Shown one piece after another: positions 1 to 9,228 of a DNA stretch of 58,217 bases. The first letter of the stretch is position 1, and the number at the start of each line of letters is the position of its first letter. Origin of the DNA: Legionella brunensis (GTDB taxonomy: Bacteria; Pseudomonadota; Gammaproteobacteria; Legionellales; Legionellaceae); NCBI RefSeq assembly GCF_001467025.1, contig NZ_LNXV01000029.1, positions 1 to 58,217 of the forward strand. The letters are read 5' to 3'. The notes beneath the pieces are model-generated. The model saw only the letters and a list, made by a program, of their open reading frames with translations. It had not been told where the DNA came from and did no database searches. The translations under genes and the position numbers were made by a program.

Positions 1-2727
1 AATCCCCAAGCCATAAAGGAACAAACCGTTAAAAAGCGTTACGCCAATCCTTTACCCTCTTTTGCCGATAGACTGGCTATTGTTGATTTTAATGAACAAG
101 AGCAGGTCTTTTTATTTGCCGATGGTAAAAGTTTAGGTTCGGGGTTTGAATTAGGTGACATTCAAGCAGAAGCCGCTTCACCTGAATATTTACAAGCCGT
201 ATTTAATAAAATTCGGGATACCTTTGCATCGGTAGTTCCACTTCATGCCGTTGATCCTTGGGTCATGCAGATGTTTGTTCAAGACGAATATTGCCTTGAT
301 CCCGTTATCACTCATATTAAAACCCAAATCCCCCAACAATTTAGAGAAAGTCCATTAACGCAAGATTATTTAGAACGCCTGCACGATCTCTACAATAAGA
401 TGACCCGACCCGAAGGCTTATTTATTGATCCCAAAACAGGCGCGCCCTACCGTGGACGAAGACGAAGAATCAGAGTTTTGTTTTATAGACAATTACACCA
501 AACCACTCTACCTCGAGAGCAAATTCTTCTCGAACATCAAGAAGTCATTAGTCAGATTGAAACCAAACTGCGTTCACCAGGGCTGGAAATTAAACGCCTC
601 AAAGGGCAAGATTATTACCAGTGGTGGATACGTTGGTTTAATCCCAAATCAGCTGACGAGATATTAGAACAATACCCTTATCCGAATCCCATACCAGCAG
701 GTTTTAACCTAGCGCAAAATGTATTCTTTGCTCCACCTGAAAGCGATGAACAAGGCTTCATCTTTGAAGGAATGAAACAAAGAATTCTATATGTGGATGG
801 GTTAAAAGAAGCGCCTATCATTGGTTTAGTCTCACGAGAAAGACAGCAAGCCAATCCCAAACATCGATACGCACTTTTAGATACCTTGCCAGAAGGAAGC
901 ATCTACACAATCCAAGTCGTCTTTAGTCATGATGAAAATCTTGATTCCCATTTAACGCGATTGGAAAAAGGAATCGTAGGAACCAGTCTAAAACCTCAGG
1001 AAGTCAAAGATGATATTAGGACAGCCCGTAATGAGTTAAGTATGGGCAATCGATTGTTCTGGGTTAATCAGGCCATTTTCTATCAAGCCGAAGATGAGCA
1101 ACAAGCTCAAATCATAGAAAAAAATCTGCACGCGATTTTCAATGATGCCAAAATGCCCTTGATTCATTCCAACTATGATCTCCATCCTCTAAATTCCTGG
1201 CTCAATGCTCTACCCTTTAATTTTGATCCCTACTATGCCCGTAAATATTTATGTTTTGATCGTCTGATGTATGCCACTGAGCTGGCAGCACTGCTTCCGG
1301 TCTATGGACGCAACCAAGGGGCACGACATTTACCTTGTTTCCCTTTTTTCAATCGTTTGGGTGAACCTGTTTTTTTTGACTTACTGCATCATGATTTTGT
1401 TAGCCAAAATTCTCATTGCGCTATTTTCGCAAACTCTGGTGGTGGCAAGTCGGTTTTAACGGGCTGGATGATTCAATCTTTATTGGCCATGAAAGATGCC
1501 CGAGTAGTGCTTTTTGAAATGGGAAACTCTTTTGACAGGATACTCATTCACGCCAAAGCGCACGGTAAAAAGACCAACCAGTTATTACTGAGCAATAAGA
1601 AAGATGAAGCAGTCCCATTAAATCCATTTTGTGAAGCATATAAAGCCATTCCCGAAATCACAGATAATTTAAGTACAGAGCAGGCTACCTTAATTGCTCA
1701 AAAAATCATGGAATTAAAGAGCAACCTTCAAGAACCTGCTAATTCAGAAGACGTGGTCTGTGGTGATGGTCACCGATCTTATCTGGCCGAGCTTGCTTTA
1801 GCTTTACGTACCATGATTACTGAGGCTAATGCTTTGGAAGAAGAACAATTTACTTTGGCTGATGAAACTCTATTAATCGAAGTGTTAAGTGATGCAATTT
1901 TAACGTCCTTTAACAATGAAATACCGCAAATGCTCACTGAGCATATCGTAAGTGCTTTTAAACGACGACTGGATAGAGAAACAGTTGCTCGCAAGAAAGA
2001 CCGCATCCTTGATATGCACGATCGATTGAACAGTTATGTGATTAACAGTGTCAAATCTCGTTTTTTTAATGTGCCGACAGAGCCTTTAGGTGACTTTGAT
2101 ATTTTTCATGTTGATATTTCAGCCATTAAGGATGATACCGGCAAACTGGCCTTGGTCATGGTGTCGTTGCTACCAAGAATACTAGCCATGGCGGAAGCCA
2201 CCCAGAACGATAACAGACCAACCTTTCTCTTTATTGATGAGTCCCATTTGCAATTTCAAATCCCTTCTGTTGTGACCGTGTGTTTACTGATTGCCAAAGT
2301 AGCAAGAAAGCTCGGTCTTTGGCTAGTTGCTATTACCCAAAACGTCACGGACATGAATTCAGAAAAGGCCACCAAAATTTTATCGTTGATTGAAACCTGG
2401 ATTTTATTGGGACTTGATGAAAAAGAAATTGCTGATGTCAAACGCTTTAAATCATTAACACCGCAGCAGGAAACCTTAATCAGAGATATTGATTCGCAAA
2501 AAGGCTTGTATGCAGAAGCAGTTTTATTAGGGTCACGTTATCAGGGATTGTTTCGTGTCATTCCGCCTCGCTACCTGCTTGCCCTCTTAATGACTGAAAA
2601 ATCAGAAAAAGCACAACGCCACCTCCTGGAGAAAGAACATGATGTCCTTGAAGCTGCTGAAATCATGGCTAAAAAACTCGAACAACCTAACACGGCTACT
2701 CACAATAGGGCTTATTTTTATGACTAA
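1..2727 (+). CDS. traC: TraC-like conjugative transfer ATPase, GI-type T4SS (5' end outside window)
   Basis: This is the energising ATPase of a conjugative type IV secretion system, acting at the inner-membrane base of the channel. The frame is open from base 1, so the ATG at 265 is internal and the true start lies outside the window. Within the 908 visible residues there is a Walker A motif (NSGGGKS, about residues 478-484) and a Walker B motif (FLFIDES, about 742-748). Length and motifs fit the PFL_4706 family of integrative-element ATPases, which belongs to the VirB4/TraC group; the family name is from memory. The next gene starts inside its 3' end (2639), showing a compact operon. A function other than DNA transfer ATPase is unlikely. 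Confidence 0.88.
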   Translation, partial: NPQAIKEQTVKKRYANPLPSFADRLAIVDFNEQEQVFLFADGKSLGSGFELGDIQAEAASPEYLQAVFNKIRDTFASVVPLHAVDPWVMQMFVQDEYCLDPVITHIKTQIPQQFRESPLTQDYLERLHDLYNKMTRPEGLFIDPKTGAPYRGRRRRIRVLFYRQLHQTTLPREQILLEHQEVISQIETKLRSPGLEIKRLKGQDYYQWWIRWFNPKSADEILEQYPYPNPIPAGFNLAQNVFFAPPESDEQGFIFEGMKQRILYVDGLKEAPIIGLVSRERQQANPKHRYALLDTLPEGSIYTIQVVFSHDENLDSHLTRLEKGIVGTSLKPQEVKDDIRTARNELSMGNRLFWVNQAIFYQAEDEQQAQIIEKNLHAIFNDAKMPLIHSNYDLHPLNSWLNALPFNFDPYYARKYLCFDRLMYATELAALLPVYGRNQGARHLPCFPFFNRLGEPVFFDLLHHDFVSQNSHCAIFANSGGGKSVLTGWMIQSLLAMKDARVVLFEMGNSFDRILIHAKAHGKKTNQLLLSNKKDEAVPLNPFCEAYKAIPEITDNLSTEQATLIAQKIMELKSNLQEPANSEDVVCGDGHRSYLAELALALRTMITEANALEEEQFTLADETLLIEVLSDAILTSFNNEIPQMLTEHIVSAFKRRLDRETVARKKDRILDMHDRLNSYVINSVKSRFFNVPTEPLGDFDIFHVDISAIKDDTGKLALVMVSLLPRILAMAEATQNDNRPTFLFIDESHLQFQIPSVVTVCLLIAKVARKLGLWLVAITQNVTDMNSEKATKILSLIETWILLGLDEKEIADVKRFKSLTPQQETLIRDIDSQKGLYAEAVLLGSRYQGLFRVIPPRYLLALLMTEKSEKAQRHLLEKEHDVLEAAEIMAKKLEQPNTATHNRAYFYD

Positions 2728-3694
2728 CTTGTCCTTTGCTTTAGAAAGCACTAGCCCTCCTCACCCAGTGAACACCTTCACCATAGCCACACGGGTCTTG
2801 CAAAAGCTATTTCAAAACAGCCATTATAAAGTGATTGGTTCTTGTACCTGGGCTGTAGGCCGTCTACCGCCCAGGCTTGAAGTCACGCCCGCGGTTGAGC
2901 AATTCTTGCCTGATCTAATCATTACTGTCAGCAATAAGCCAGAAGAAAATCCCTGGCTTGAGGCACGAACGCTTTACGAAAATAAAGCAGCAAGAACACT
3001 GTATCAACAAGCTTATAAAGCTGCGACTGGTTCTGAATTAGGTTTTGGCAATGACAGCGGCCAAACCACCGATCTTCATATTAATGATGAACGCACCCGT
3101 ATCGTTGATGTTATTGGCAGCCCTGCTGCTTTCTATCGTATCCCTTACCTGTCACATAGACCTGAAACAGGTTTTGGTGTTCCTTATTATCTTGCCGAAG
3201 CTGATGCAGTCATGGATAGAACAGAAGCCGCTGAGTTGTTGTATATGGGAACTCATCCATACCTATTAATTAATCATGACATTGGCACATTCACCCAAAA
3301 TTGGGGTTCTGAAATTCCAAGATTAATGCGAGTGACTCAGCCCTATAACTATAGAGCCTCAGTTGTAGCGGCCATGCACGCAGCGGATATCGTCACCAAT
3401 AAAAATCCCTTACATGTCACCAAATCAACTCGTAATTCCTGTGGGAGAAACTGTGTAGTAGCTAATGCCATTTATGACCCCAGAAACACCAAGGTCATCT
3501 GGCAGGAAATCTACCCCATTAACCGAAATATTCACCCAGGGGATGCACAGGACTTTGGTACAGAAGATGACAAAGCGGGTAATGGTAATTATGTATTTGT
3601 CCTCTGGCGTAAATACCGCGGCTGTATCCAGCACGAAGGCAAACTCGTGAACTTTTTAACCTTTCCCAAAGTAGAACAACCTCAAAAACGATAG
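2639..3694 (+). CDS. TraU-like integrative element protein (PFL_4710 family)
   Basis: Exported protein of 351 residues, probably a periplasmic part of the mating-pair apparatus. The N-terminus has basic residues followed by a hydrophobic stretch (LLTIGLIFMTNLSFALES), which reads as a signal peptide. The start at 2639 is supported by GGAG about seven bases upstream and gives the complete signal peptide, at the cost of an 89-base overlap with traC; the ATG at 2720 would remove most of the signal. Cysteines in GSCTWAVGRLPP and SCGRNC could form disulfides. The family call rests on general resemblance to the TraU-like family of GI-type elements and on position directly after traC. Confidence 0.75.
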   Translation: MMSLKLLKSWLKNSNNLTRLLTIGLIFMTNLSFALESTSPPHPVNTFTIATRVLQKLFQNSHYKVIGSCTWAVGRLPPRLEVTPAVEQFLPDLIITVSNKPEENPWLEARTLYENKAARTLYQQAYKAATGSELGFGNDSGQTTDLHINDERTRIVDVIGSPAAFYRIPYLSHRPETGFGVPYYLAEADAVMDRTEAAELLYMGTHPYLLINHDIGTFTQNWGSEIPRLMRVTQPYNYRASVVAAMHAADIVTNKNPLHVTKSTRNSCGRNCVVANAIYDPRNTKVIWQEIYPINRNIHPGDAQDFGTEDDKAGNGNYVFVLWRKYRGCIQHEGKLVNFLTFPKVEQPQKR

Positions 3695-3703
3695 GACGAT
3701 GCC

Positions 3704-5071
3704 ATGAAGAAATCACTACTACTTAGTTTACTAATCCCCTCTCTGATCCAAGCTGGCAGCTTTATGCCTAGCCAATCTGATTACTATTACGAATTAGGAG
3801 GAACATCTAATTTATTTATTCCACCCGTCAATAAAGATCAAACACTGGTTATTGGTGCAGATATAGATGGCCGTATGGGCTTTTCCTGTAGCGGTTTTAA
3901 TCCTGTGGTATCCATTACCAATACTTTTCAGGATTTAAAGAAATCAGCATTAAATATCCCTGGCGGTGTAATTGATAATTTGAAAGGCTCTGTCGCAGGA
4001 TTTCCGCTTTATAAGCTACAACAGTCCATGCCTGCTTTATACAATGTTCTACAAAATGCTGCATCTAGCGCGCAAAATGAATTTACCCTCAAAGTTAAAG
4101 ATTGTCAGGAAGTCAAACAAGCATTGGAACAAAACCAATCTCCTATGGAAGGCATCTTATCAGTATCAGATAGTCAGGGATGGCTCGATGCTGCCAAACG
4201 GGCTAAGAAGGAAAACGTCGATGTGACCGAAACGTCAAAAAGTATTGCCCAAAAACGAGATGAATACGGTCTACCCTGGATAGGCAGCGATAAAGGCAAT
4301 GCTGGCGGTAAATTCCAACGCCCCATTAAGGTGATTAATGATGTAGTCATTGCTGGGTACAACATTCTTTTGGAGAGAAAACCTTTAAATTCCTTGGAGA
4401 AACCAAGTACTAAAATCCCTATGACACTAAGCTGGCCAACACCTACTGATGCTGCCAATTGGGCAGTTAAGGTTCTAGGTGATATTCAAGTCAGCAGCAG
4501 TGAAAACAAACAAAATCACGATGCTAAAGCAGGGATAGGCTTATCAGCCTTATTGCAAAGCTGTGCGAACGCTAATACCTGTAGTCAGAACATTGCCAAA
4601 GCCTTATGGAATTTAGTCAATGGTACATGGACACTGACCGAAGAAAATCTGCATAAAGTCAGCGCCTCCAATTTACTGATTACTGATGAAGTCATTATCA
4701 CAATTCAACATTTACCTCGTGAAGAACAGATGCTCACTGTCTCGAAGTTAGCTGAGGAAATTGCTGTCCAAAACATGTTGGATAAAGCCTTAATGATGCG
4801 TCGTATTTTACAAGCAGGACTGCAAGTACAAGAAGTACAAAACTTAAAACCTGCTATGAACATGGTCCTTTTTGCACTGAAAAAACTGGATGATGACATT
4901 CACTCATTGTCATTTGAAAACGATGTCCGCAAAAAAATGATGAATGAGACTTTGGGAACCATCATGGACATTCGCCACCAAGCACAAAACCAAAATATCC
5001 CAGGCCAGGATCATGAACAGCCAGCAGTAAAAAATGGTGCAATCTACGTCAAAGAAAATAAAGGAGCTTAA
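3704..5071 (+). CDS. Periplasmic integrative element conjugation protein (PFL_4711 family)
   Basis: A 455-residue secreted protein with a clear signal peptide (MKKSLLLSLLIPSLIQAGSF) and few hydrophobic stretches after it, so it is likely periplasmic. Paired cysteines occur around CSGFNP, KDCQE and LQSCANANTCSQN. It lies nine bases after the TraU-like gene and two bases before the TraG-like gene, the arrangement seen in GI-type conjugation modules, where this slot holds the PFL_4711 family. No enzymatic motif is visible. It probably belongs to the transfer channel or mating-pair stabilisation; its exact role is unknown. Confidence 0.7.
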   Translation: MKKSLLLSLLIPSLIQAGSFMPSQSDYYYELGGTSNLFIPPVNKDQTLVIGADIDGRMGFSCSGFNPVVSITNTFQDLKKSALNIPGGVIDNLKGSVAGFPLYKLQQSMPALYNVLQNAASSAQNEFTLKVKDCQEVKQALEQNQSPMEGILSVSDSQGWLDAAKRAKKENVDVTETSKSIAQKRDEYGLPWIGSDKGNAGGKFQRPIKVINDVVIAGYNILLERKPLNSLEKPSTKIPMTLSWPTPTDAANWAVKVLGDIQVSSSENKQNHDAKAGIGLSALLQSCANANTCSQNIAKALWNLVNGTWTLTEENLHKVSASNLLITDEVIITIQHLPREEQMLTVSKLAEEIAVQNMLDKALMMRRILQAGLQVQEVQNLKPAMNMVLFALKKLDDDIHSLSFENDVRKKMMNETLGTIMDIRHQAQNQNIPGQDHEQPAVKNGAIYVKENKGA

Positions 5072-5073
5072 TC

Positions 5074-6627
5074 ATGATCGTCTTTAACCCTTTATCCCTC
5101 TACACCACCTATCTAGGCTGGCAACAGTATGAGGTTCTATTTAACGCCCTGTGGCAAACAGGGCTGTTATATCTTGGCTTTTTGGCCATTGGCTATCGCT
5201 TTCTTAAAAATGTGCTTAATCCAGCTGGCGCTTTTTATGCTGTGGAACATGCTTTAAATAATTTCCTTTATGAATTGGCAGTCACTTTCCTGATATGCAG
5301 TTTATTTGTCTATCCTTGCGTACCATTGGAAACCAAAGCCTTACAATTTAAACCCCTATGTGGACTAAAGAACCCAACGACTGCGGTCATTGGCGACAGC
5401 GGCACAACTTATGATGAAGCCTTTGCAGATCTACTGACTAACCAGGTCAAAATTCCTATAGGCTTTGCCATTATCCAGAATTTCATGTCGAGCTTCACTT
5501 ACAGCCTTATGAAGGTAACGGGTTGCACCGATAGTTTGCAATCTATTCAAGGCGATTTGGTATCAACCTATCTACCCCAAAGCGTTCGCAAACAAGCATT
5601 GGATTTTCATAGGCAATGTTTTATTGAAGCAAGAACTCAATTCAATAGTGAAAAGCATGAAGCCAGTGAGTTAGATCCTATGCTCAAACGCTATGGTGGT
5701 GAAGATGATTTAAACTGGATGGGTTCTAAAATTCTGCAAAAGATGTATTACAGCAAACTTCACGCTCGCCAACCCGTGTCAGGATTTACCTTTCATCAAG
5801 CCCCAAATCGCAATCTTGAAAAAGCAGCTAATCGTGGCGATATTCCACCCGAACGATTGCCAGAAGATGGATATCCAAGCTGTCAGCAATGGTGGAACAA
5901 AATCAAAACTGACCTGGTTGAAGTCTCTAATCAGGCCAGTGTTTTTAACAAGCATCTAAATTACTACGCCATGCTCGATAGAGTTCGCCAATATAAAGTG
6001 AAACACCCAAAAGCCTGGAAAGCAGACATCAGCGCAGAAGATTTTATTGCGAAAATGCTCTTGCAAGAAAGCAAAGACATGCAGACCAGTTCTGTGCAAA
6101 ACCTCATGGATAATAACAATGGAAAGGTCGCATCTGCCATTACCCATAGCCTGGTCAATGTCGGACAATGGACAAAATCATGGACATCCACCCCATTAAA
6201 AAGAGAAGCAATCATGCAAACCCTGCCCGTCATGCAAGCGTTTTTCATGTTCTTTTTAATCATTTTAACGCCAATGGTATTGTCCTTAAGTTGCTATAGT
6301 CCAAGAGCGTTGGGCAGTCTGTGCGCCTTGTTTGTTATGGCTATCTTTCTTCAATACCTCTGGCATCTGGTCGGATTTCTCGAACGCTCTGTGCTTGATC
6401 CATTAGGGGAAAACGATGCTATTTCGGCCATGAAGAATATGGCTGTAATGTTTTACTTTGTAGCACCCGTTTTGTTACTCAGATTATCTAGTCATTTTGG
6501 CGGTGACGCTGGTGCAGGTCTTATGGATTTAGTCAGCGGTACTGAACGCCATAGCGATAACGTAAGTCAATCAGGTATGCAGGTAGCTAAAACAGGTGTT
6601 AAAGTGATATCAGGAGGTCTTCGATGA
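5074..6627 (+). CDS. traG: TraG-like inner-membrane conjugation protein
   Basis: A 517-residue membrane protein of the conjugation apparatus, resembling the N-terminal membrane domain of F-plasmid TraG as found in GI-type elements. Hydrophobic segments lie near residues 25-50 and 65-85 and in a C-terminal cluster (about 385-480, for example MQAFFMFFLIILTPMVLSLS), separated by a long hydrophilic part with conserved-looking cysteines. AAGGAG precedes the ATG by seven bases. Its stop overlaps the ATG of the next small frame by four bases (ATGA). The protein lacks the long periplasmic C-terminus of F TraG, as is usual for this family. Confidence 0.75.
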   Translation: MIVFNPLSLYTTYLGWQQYEVLFNALWQTGLLYLGFLAIGYRFLKNVLNPAGAFYAVEHALNNFLYELAVTFLICSLFVYPCVPLETKALQFKPLCGLKNPTTAVIGDSGTTYDEAFADLLTNQVKIPIGFAIIQNFMSSFTYSLMKVTGCTDSLQSIQGDLVSTYLPQSVRKQALDFHRQCFIEARTQFNSEKHEASELDPMLKRYGGEDDLNWMGSKILQKMYYSKLHARQPVSGFTFHQAPNRNLEKAANRGDIPPERLPEDGYPSCQQWWNKIKTDLVEVSNQASVFNKHLNYYAMLDRVRQYKVKHPKAWKADISAEDFIAKMLLQESKDMQTSSVQNLMDNNNGKVASAITHSLVNVGQWTKSWTSTPLKREAIMQTLPVMQAFFMFFLIILTPMVLSLSCYSPRALGSLCALFVMAIFLQYLWHLVGFLERSVLDPLGENDAISAMKNMAVMFYFVAPVLLLRLSSHFGGDAGAGLMDLVSGTERHSDNVSQSGMQVAKTGVKVISGGLR

Positions 6628-6815
6628 AGACCTTATTTAGACTCAAGGGATTCATTGTATTCACGAATACTAATCAAGCCCTTATCAAATTTTTCTTGAG
6701 CCTCATAAACAGTCAAATAGCGTTTAGCAGGTTTATCCTCGGCTACGCCAACAAGGGCATCAAGAACTACCGCCAACAAGCGAAATACCTTTCTCATTTG
6801 GAGCTATCCCTATGA
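6624..6815 (+). CDS. Small hypothetical protein between traG and the 109-residue membrane gene (uncertain)
   Basis: A 63-residue frame whose start overlaps the traG stop (ATGA) and whose stop overlaps the start of the next gene (ATGA). Two four-base overlaps in a row are what translationally coupled operon genes show, and this is the main argument for it. Against it, the product is very basic and rich in Phe and Ile, with no recognisable domain, and the opposite strand carries a more protein-like frame in exactly the same codon register (6633-6797). Only one of the two may be real. Confidence 0.35.
   Translation: MKTLFRLKGFIVFTNTNQALIKFFLSLINSQIAFSRFILGYANKGIKNYRQQAKYLSHLELSL
6633..6797 (-). 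CDS. Small 54-residue protein antisense to 6624-6815 (candidate)
   Basis: Minus-strand frame starting MRKVFRLLAVVLDALVG and ending in a charged amphipathic part (YLTVYEAQEKFDKGLISIRE followed by YNESLESK). The C-terminal part resembles short SHOCT-like helices. A weak GGGA lies about ten bases before its ATG. It faces the operon direction and is codon-aligned with the plus-strand frame. Its balanced charge and helical pattern make it look more like a real protein than the plus-strand reading, but being reversed within a transfer operon is unusual. I cannot name a family. Confidence 0.45.
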   Translation of the reverse strand: MRKVFRLLAVVLDALVGVAEDKPAKRYLTVYEAQEKFDKGLISIREYNESLESK

Positions 6816-7141
6816 TTAAACATTACATCCGTTCATTCATTATAGTACTGATTCAAGCCATTTTACCAATCATTGGTTTATTGATGATTGCTCCTTGGAT
6901 TATCAATACAAATATTCTTACTCGTTGGCAACATACATTCGCTAATATACAACCGTTGTTTCTAGGCTTACATGGACTACTTTATCTGGCTTTGATTTTG
7001 TTATGGCCAAAGCTGGTCACACGCATACAGATTAATAATCAACTCTCATCCGAACAACTCAAAACAGCCCTCAAAGTCCGCTGGTATCTACTGGCTATTT
7101 TCTTATTTATTGATGCACTGATGATTTGGAGAATGTTATGA
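6812..7141 (+). CDS. Small integral membrane protein of the conjugation operon
   Basis: A 109-residue protein with three predicted membrane helices (about residues 6-30, 44-64 and 88-107). It overlaps the stop of the preceding frame by four bases and the traD start by four bases, so it is very likely co-translated with the coupling protein. No known motif is seen. Its place directly before traD suggests a small partner of the coupling ATPase or of the channel, but that is inference from position only. Confidence 0.6.
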   Translation: MIKHYIRSFIIVLIQAILPIIGLLMIAPWIINTNILTRWQHTFANIQPLFLGLHGLLYLALILLWPKLVTRIQINNQLSSEQLKTALKVRWYLLAIFLFIDALMIWRML

Positions 7142-9135
7142 GCGAATATCCTATTAATAACCTATTTCGGGAACCAACCGAAGCCTGGTCAGCGATTACC
7201 TGTTTGTCTTTGGCTCTACTCGCTTATAGCCAACCACATCTGTTCTTGCTTACGCAAACAATGAGTCTATATGCAGCGATTACACTATCAATCCCTGGTG
7301 TCTTTAGAGCATGGCAAGCAATAAAGGTTAAGCGATATCAGCACAGACTTTTAGCCATGCCAACCTATGCCCTATCCACCACAGAAATTCCTTTATCCAA
7401 AAACTGGCTATTTCTAGGTAAAGGTTTCCGCTGGCGACCAAGCCATACCCAAAAGCTGCATCAAATCAAACAGGTCAAAAATGAAAAGTTCATGCAAAGG
7501 AGCTATAGCTATCAGCTGGCCAGACAATTCTGCCAAAACCATGAACACACTCGATTAGCAAAATGGCTTAACAACCGCTCCAAGTTAAATCCATTCAGAC
7601 CCGATCCTCCCGTCGGAGGAAGTCCTTTCCTTCACGGAGTTGGAGAAGAAGATAAACCAGTTTACATTCCTCAAGATGTACGTGTAGGTCATACTTTTGT
7701 GGTTGGTACTACCAGAGTCGGCAAAACTCGATTAGCCAGTATTCTGATTAACCAGGACATCCGAAACGGTGATGCCGTTATTGTTGTAGACCCTAAAGGC
7801 GACCAGGACTTGGTTAGAGACATGATGGCTGCCTGTAAGGTATCAGGCAGAACAGAAGATTTCAAAATCGTTCACTTAGGCTTTCCAGAGAAATCCGCAC
7901 GATATAATCCTCTCAAAAATTTCGACCAAATCAGTGAAGTGGCTACACGAATCACCGATGCAATATCCGCAGAAGGTGAAGGGAAGCAATTTGCAGCCTT
8001 TGCATGGAAATATGTTAATATCGTTGCCATTTGTCTTGAAGAAATGAAACAACCCATTACCTACCAATCCATAGCCTTTTATATCAGTCGATTAGATCAA
8101 CTATTGATGACATATGCCGACACCATTCTACCCAATCACTATCCCAAATATCATCAAGAGATTGAAGCTATTATAGAGGAACATGACAGCAAGATTGGTA
8201 AAAACAATAAAACCAAATCCCCTATGGAACGCCACCAGGCAGTCATTCAATATGTCAAAGACCACATCAACAAAACCATCAAAAGCAACAATGCCGAAGC
8301 GCTTCACGACCAAATCCTGATAGACCTTTATGATGCAGCTATTATGGATAAACACTACTATGACAAAATCACAGCCAGCGTCGGCCCTGTATTGTCTGAA
8401 ATCAATAAAAGTAATGCTTCAAAAATTCTATCGTCAAAGGCCAAAGCAGGTGACATTGAGCTGATGGATGTGATTAAAAATAAGAAAGTGCTTTATATTG
8501 GTTTAGATAGTTTAACTAATCCTAATATTGCCCAAGCAGTGGGTAAAGCTTTTTTGTCAGATCTGGTTTCTACAGCTGGTAAAATTTACAAGGAACCCAA
8601 TGCTCGTTATATATTGAATCTGCATTGTGATGAGCTGTCAGAGATTATCCAGGATTCTTTTGTGAAGATTCTCAATAAAGCGGGCGGTGCTGGTTTTCAA
8701 GTGACCGCTTACGCTCAAACTATTCAAGATATGGAAGTTGCACTGGGTTCCAGGGCTAAAGCAGAAGTATCCGAGGGAAATTTTAATACCCTAATTATGC
8801 TGCGTGTTAAAAATGAAGAAACAGCCAATTTACTGGTTAAAGTGCTGCCTCAAGTTGGAGTTATTGGACATACCCAAGTTTCTATGGTTAATGATACACC
8901 TCATGGGGAAGATGGGGTTTATTTTAATACAACCAATGAGGACAGAGTACAAACTTCTTCTGTGCCTATGATTGGAGTAGAGGATATTATTTCTTTGCCA
9001 AAGGGGCAGGCTTTTGTTTTAGTAAATGGGGGAGAACTTTATAAAGTAAGAGTTCCTTTACCTTTAAGCCACAAAGATAAGTCATCTGATATCTATTCAA
9101 TGAAATTGAAAATCAATCAACTACCAGAAAATTAA
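7138..9135 (+). CDS. traD: TraD-type conjugative coupling ATPase (SXT/TOL-like)
   Basis: The coupling protein brings the relaxosome to the type IV channel and powers DNA export at the inner membrane. The ATG at 7138 overlaps the previous stop; an in-frame TTG at 7126 is less likely. The 665-residue protein has two N-terminal hydrophobic segments, a Walker A motif GTTRVGKT (residues 190-197), the sequence VVDPKGD shortly after it, and a Walker B-like segment LHCDELSE (about 496-503), all typical of the VirD4/TraD family. In many related elements traD lies away from traG; here it directly follows. Transfer genes end here and cargo begins. Confidence 0.87.
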   Translation: MSEYPINNLFREPTEAWSAITCLSLALLAYSQPHLFLLTQTMSLYAAITLSIPGVFRAWQAIKVKRYQHRLLAMPTYALSTTEIPLSKNWLFLGKGFRWRPSHTQKLHQIKQVKNEKFMQRSYSYQLARQFCQNHEHTRLAKWLNNRSKLNPFRPDPPVGGSPFLHGVGEEDKPVYIPQDVRVGHTFVVGTTRVGKTRLASILINQDIRNGDAVIVVDPKGDQDLVRDMMAACKVSGRTEDFKIVHLGFPEKSARYNPLKNFDQISEVATRITDAISAEGEGKQFAAFAWKYVNIVAICLEEMKQPITYQSIAFYISRLDQLLMTYADTILPNHYPKYHQEIEAIIEEHDSKIGKNNKTKSPMERHQAVIQYVKDHINKTIKSNNAEALHDQILIDLYDAAIMDKHYYDKITASVGPVLSEINKSNASKILSSKAKAGDIELMDVIKNKKVLYIGLDSLTNPNIAQAVGKAFLSDLVSTAGKIYKEPNARYILNLHCDELSEIIQDSFVKILNKAGGAGFQVTAYAQTIQDMEVALGSRAKAEVSEGNFNTLIMLRVKNEETANLLVKVLPQVGVIGHTQVSMVNDTPHGEDGVYFNTTNEDRVQTSSVPMIGVEDIISLPKGQAFVLVNGGELYKVRVPLPLSHKDKSSDIYSMKLKINQLPEN

Positions 9136-9228
9136 CCCACCATGCCAATGGATGGTTTCTCCAGTTTTATTTGTTCAATATGAGATGAATGGATTCGTGA
9201 TTCAAGTGATGTATCCAGTATTGCGGAT

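Noticed and set aside
9136-9165. Possible terminator after traD
   Set aside because: The ACCATGCC/GGATGGT stem has a bulge and no proper T-run follows; too weak to call.
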